DNA of 64,000 nucleotides. Origin: Vulgatibacter incomptus_A (GTDB lineage Bacteria > Myxococcota > Myxococcia > Myxococcales > Vulgatibacteraceae). Within the stretch, counting starts at the first letter, position 1. Every line of letters begins with the position of its first letter. The notes under the pieces were generated by a model, which saw only the letters and a list, made by a program, of their open reading frames with translations, did no database searches and was not told where the DNA came from. This document shows positions 63,414 to 64,000 of this stretch, in pieces. The position numbers were made by a program, and so were the translations under genes. The DNA is taken from NCBI GenBank assembly GCA_040391605.1, contig JBEBXK010000007.1, forward strand, positions 65,709 through 129,708. Reading direction: 5' to 3'.

Positions 63414-64000
63414 TCGACGGAGATCCGGGTGGCCCCGCCCATCGCCGTGGGTAGGGAGGTTCGATGGAGGATCTGAATCCTGGCGCCGAGGCCCTCGAGC
63501 ATCCGGCCGATCAGGGGGAGGCTGCCGGGATCCAGCCCGGCGAAGGGATCGTCCAGGAAGAGCGGCAGCGGCGCGTGGGCGACGTGGCGCTCCACCACAC
63601 AGAGGCGAAGGGCGAGCCAGGCGAGATCCCGATCCTGCGGTGTGAGCTCGTGGGAGGCGAGGCGCATGCCTGCGCCGATCCATCGGAGACCGCCGCCCGC
63701 CGTCCATTCGACGGCCTCGATGCGCGCAGCGGTCAAGGCCCTCAGGTACTTCGAGAGCCGAGGGCCCAGCGCAGCGATCGATGCCTCCGGCGCCTCATGA
63801 AAGAGGTCGGCGGCCCGCTCGATCGTCTGCGCCGCAGGGTCGCGGGAACCGATCACACCGTGCAGGAGGCCGCCGGCCTCGAACCCGAGGCCGCTCTCGA
63901 GGCCGCCGCCGTGGCCGCTCTCGAGGCCGCTCTCGAGTCCGCCACCGAGTCCGCCACCGAGTCCGCCACCGAGTCCGCCACCGAGTCCGCCACCGAGTCC
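63410..64000 (-). CDS. AAA/SMC-like ATPase, C-terminal part (5' truncated by window)
   Basis: The frame is open to the right edge, so the start lies outside. The C-terminal ~150 residues contain an ABC-like signature region (SHELTPQDRDLAWLALRL) and Walker B PLPLFLDDPFAGLD, then an H-loop-like LHRTS. This is the head-domain end of an SMC/RecN/YhaN-type ATPase. Before it is a low-complexity linker of G-G-G-L units encoded by a 12-bp tandem repeat. Translationally coupled to yraN. Which ATPase it is cannot be told without the N-terminal half. Confidence 0.65.
   Translation of the reverse strand, partial: GLGGGLGGGLGGGLGGGLGGGLESGLESGHGGGLESGLGFEAGGLLHGVIGSRDPAAQTIERAADLFHEAPEASIAALGPRLSKYLRALTAARIEAVEWTAGGGLRWIGAGMRLASHELTPQDRDLAWLALRLCVVERHVAHAPLPLFLDDPFAGLDPGSLPLIGRMLEGLGARIQILHRTSLPTAMGGATRISVE
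63935..64000 (-). repeat. 12-bp tandem repeat (at least 5.5 copies) in the ATPase gene
   Basis: Plus-strand unit GAGTCCGCCACC repeats exactly to the window edge and encodes G-G-G-L on the minus strand. Flanking codons read LESG units that look like older, diverged copies. The true copy number lies beyond the window. Confidence 0.95.

Noticed and set aside
63854..63856. Codon at 63856 as start of the ATPase gene
   Set aside because: The frame continues upstream to the window edge with an ordered repeat linker, and the family needs an N-terminal Walker A half.

Overview
The window is GC-rich chromosomal DNA from a member of the Myxococcota (myxobacteria and relatives). This rests on third-position G/C bias, long cysteine-rich and RCC1-repeat lipoproteins, an AgmX/GltJ-type protein beside a giant TPR protein, a MinD/J-domain-HTH pair, and the gene order rpmF-plsX-fab-rpiB-glyA-nrdR-rib-nusB. 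The genus cannot be fixed from sequence alone. No plasmid, prophage, intact insertion sequence or CRISPR array is visible.

Positions 1-13.7 kb hold a truncated cysteine-rich surface protein, then a long minus-strand housekeeping run: a DUF177 protein, L32, PlsX, FabD, FabG, AcpP, FabF, RpiB, GlyA, NrdR, RibD, RibE, RibBA, RibH, NusB and an M17-N-like protein. These cover fatty-acid synthesis, one-carbon metabolism and riboflavin synthesis; many neighbours overlap or abut. fabH, expected between plsX and fabD, is absent, and a dispersed repeat sits there.

Positions 13.8-19.8 kb hold a stress-like module: a phosphoribosyltransferase, an APH-fold kinase and an APS-kinase-like P-loop protein, then Hsp20, DUF488, diacylglycerol kinase and an orphan histidine kinase. 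Positions 19.8-25.7 kb hold an ABC-F ATPase, a DUF421 protein, tRNA-Leu(UAA), tRNA-Arg(CCG), Ffh and a protein that reads like a divergent RelA/SpoT synthetase domain.

Positions 25.8-44.5 kb are the envelope region: two tandem paralogous cysteine-rich lipoproteins, an AgmX/GltJ-like protein, a collagen-like lipoprotein, a TPR protein of about 3,790 residues and a small outer-membrane protein. The AgmX plus giant-TPR pairing recalls GltJ/GltI (AgmX/AgmK) of the Myxococcus gliding machinery. Positions 44.7-50.6 kb hold a rhomboid protease, MscS channel, RluD, a small conserved protein, the J-domain/HTH protein with its MinD-like partner, and an HNH nuclease.

Positions 50.9-64 kb hold a lytic transglycosylase, a truncated SpvB-like gene, a histidine kinase with an NtrC-type regulator, a large RCC1 lipoprotein divergent from an AraC-type regulator, RsmI, YraN and the end of an AAA/SMC-like ATPase with a 12-bp coding repeat.

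A dispersed intergenic element of about 90 bp, whose best copies carry a bidirectional terminator-like hairpin, occurs at least five times and is the most unusual non-coding feature. All statements come from reading the sequence; no database search was possible.
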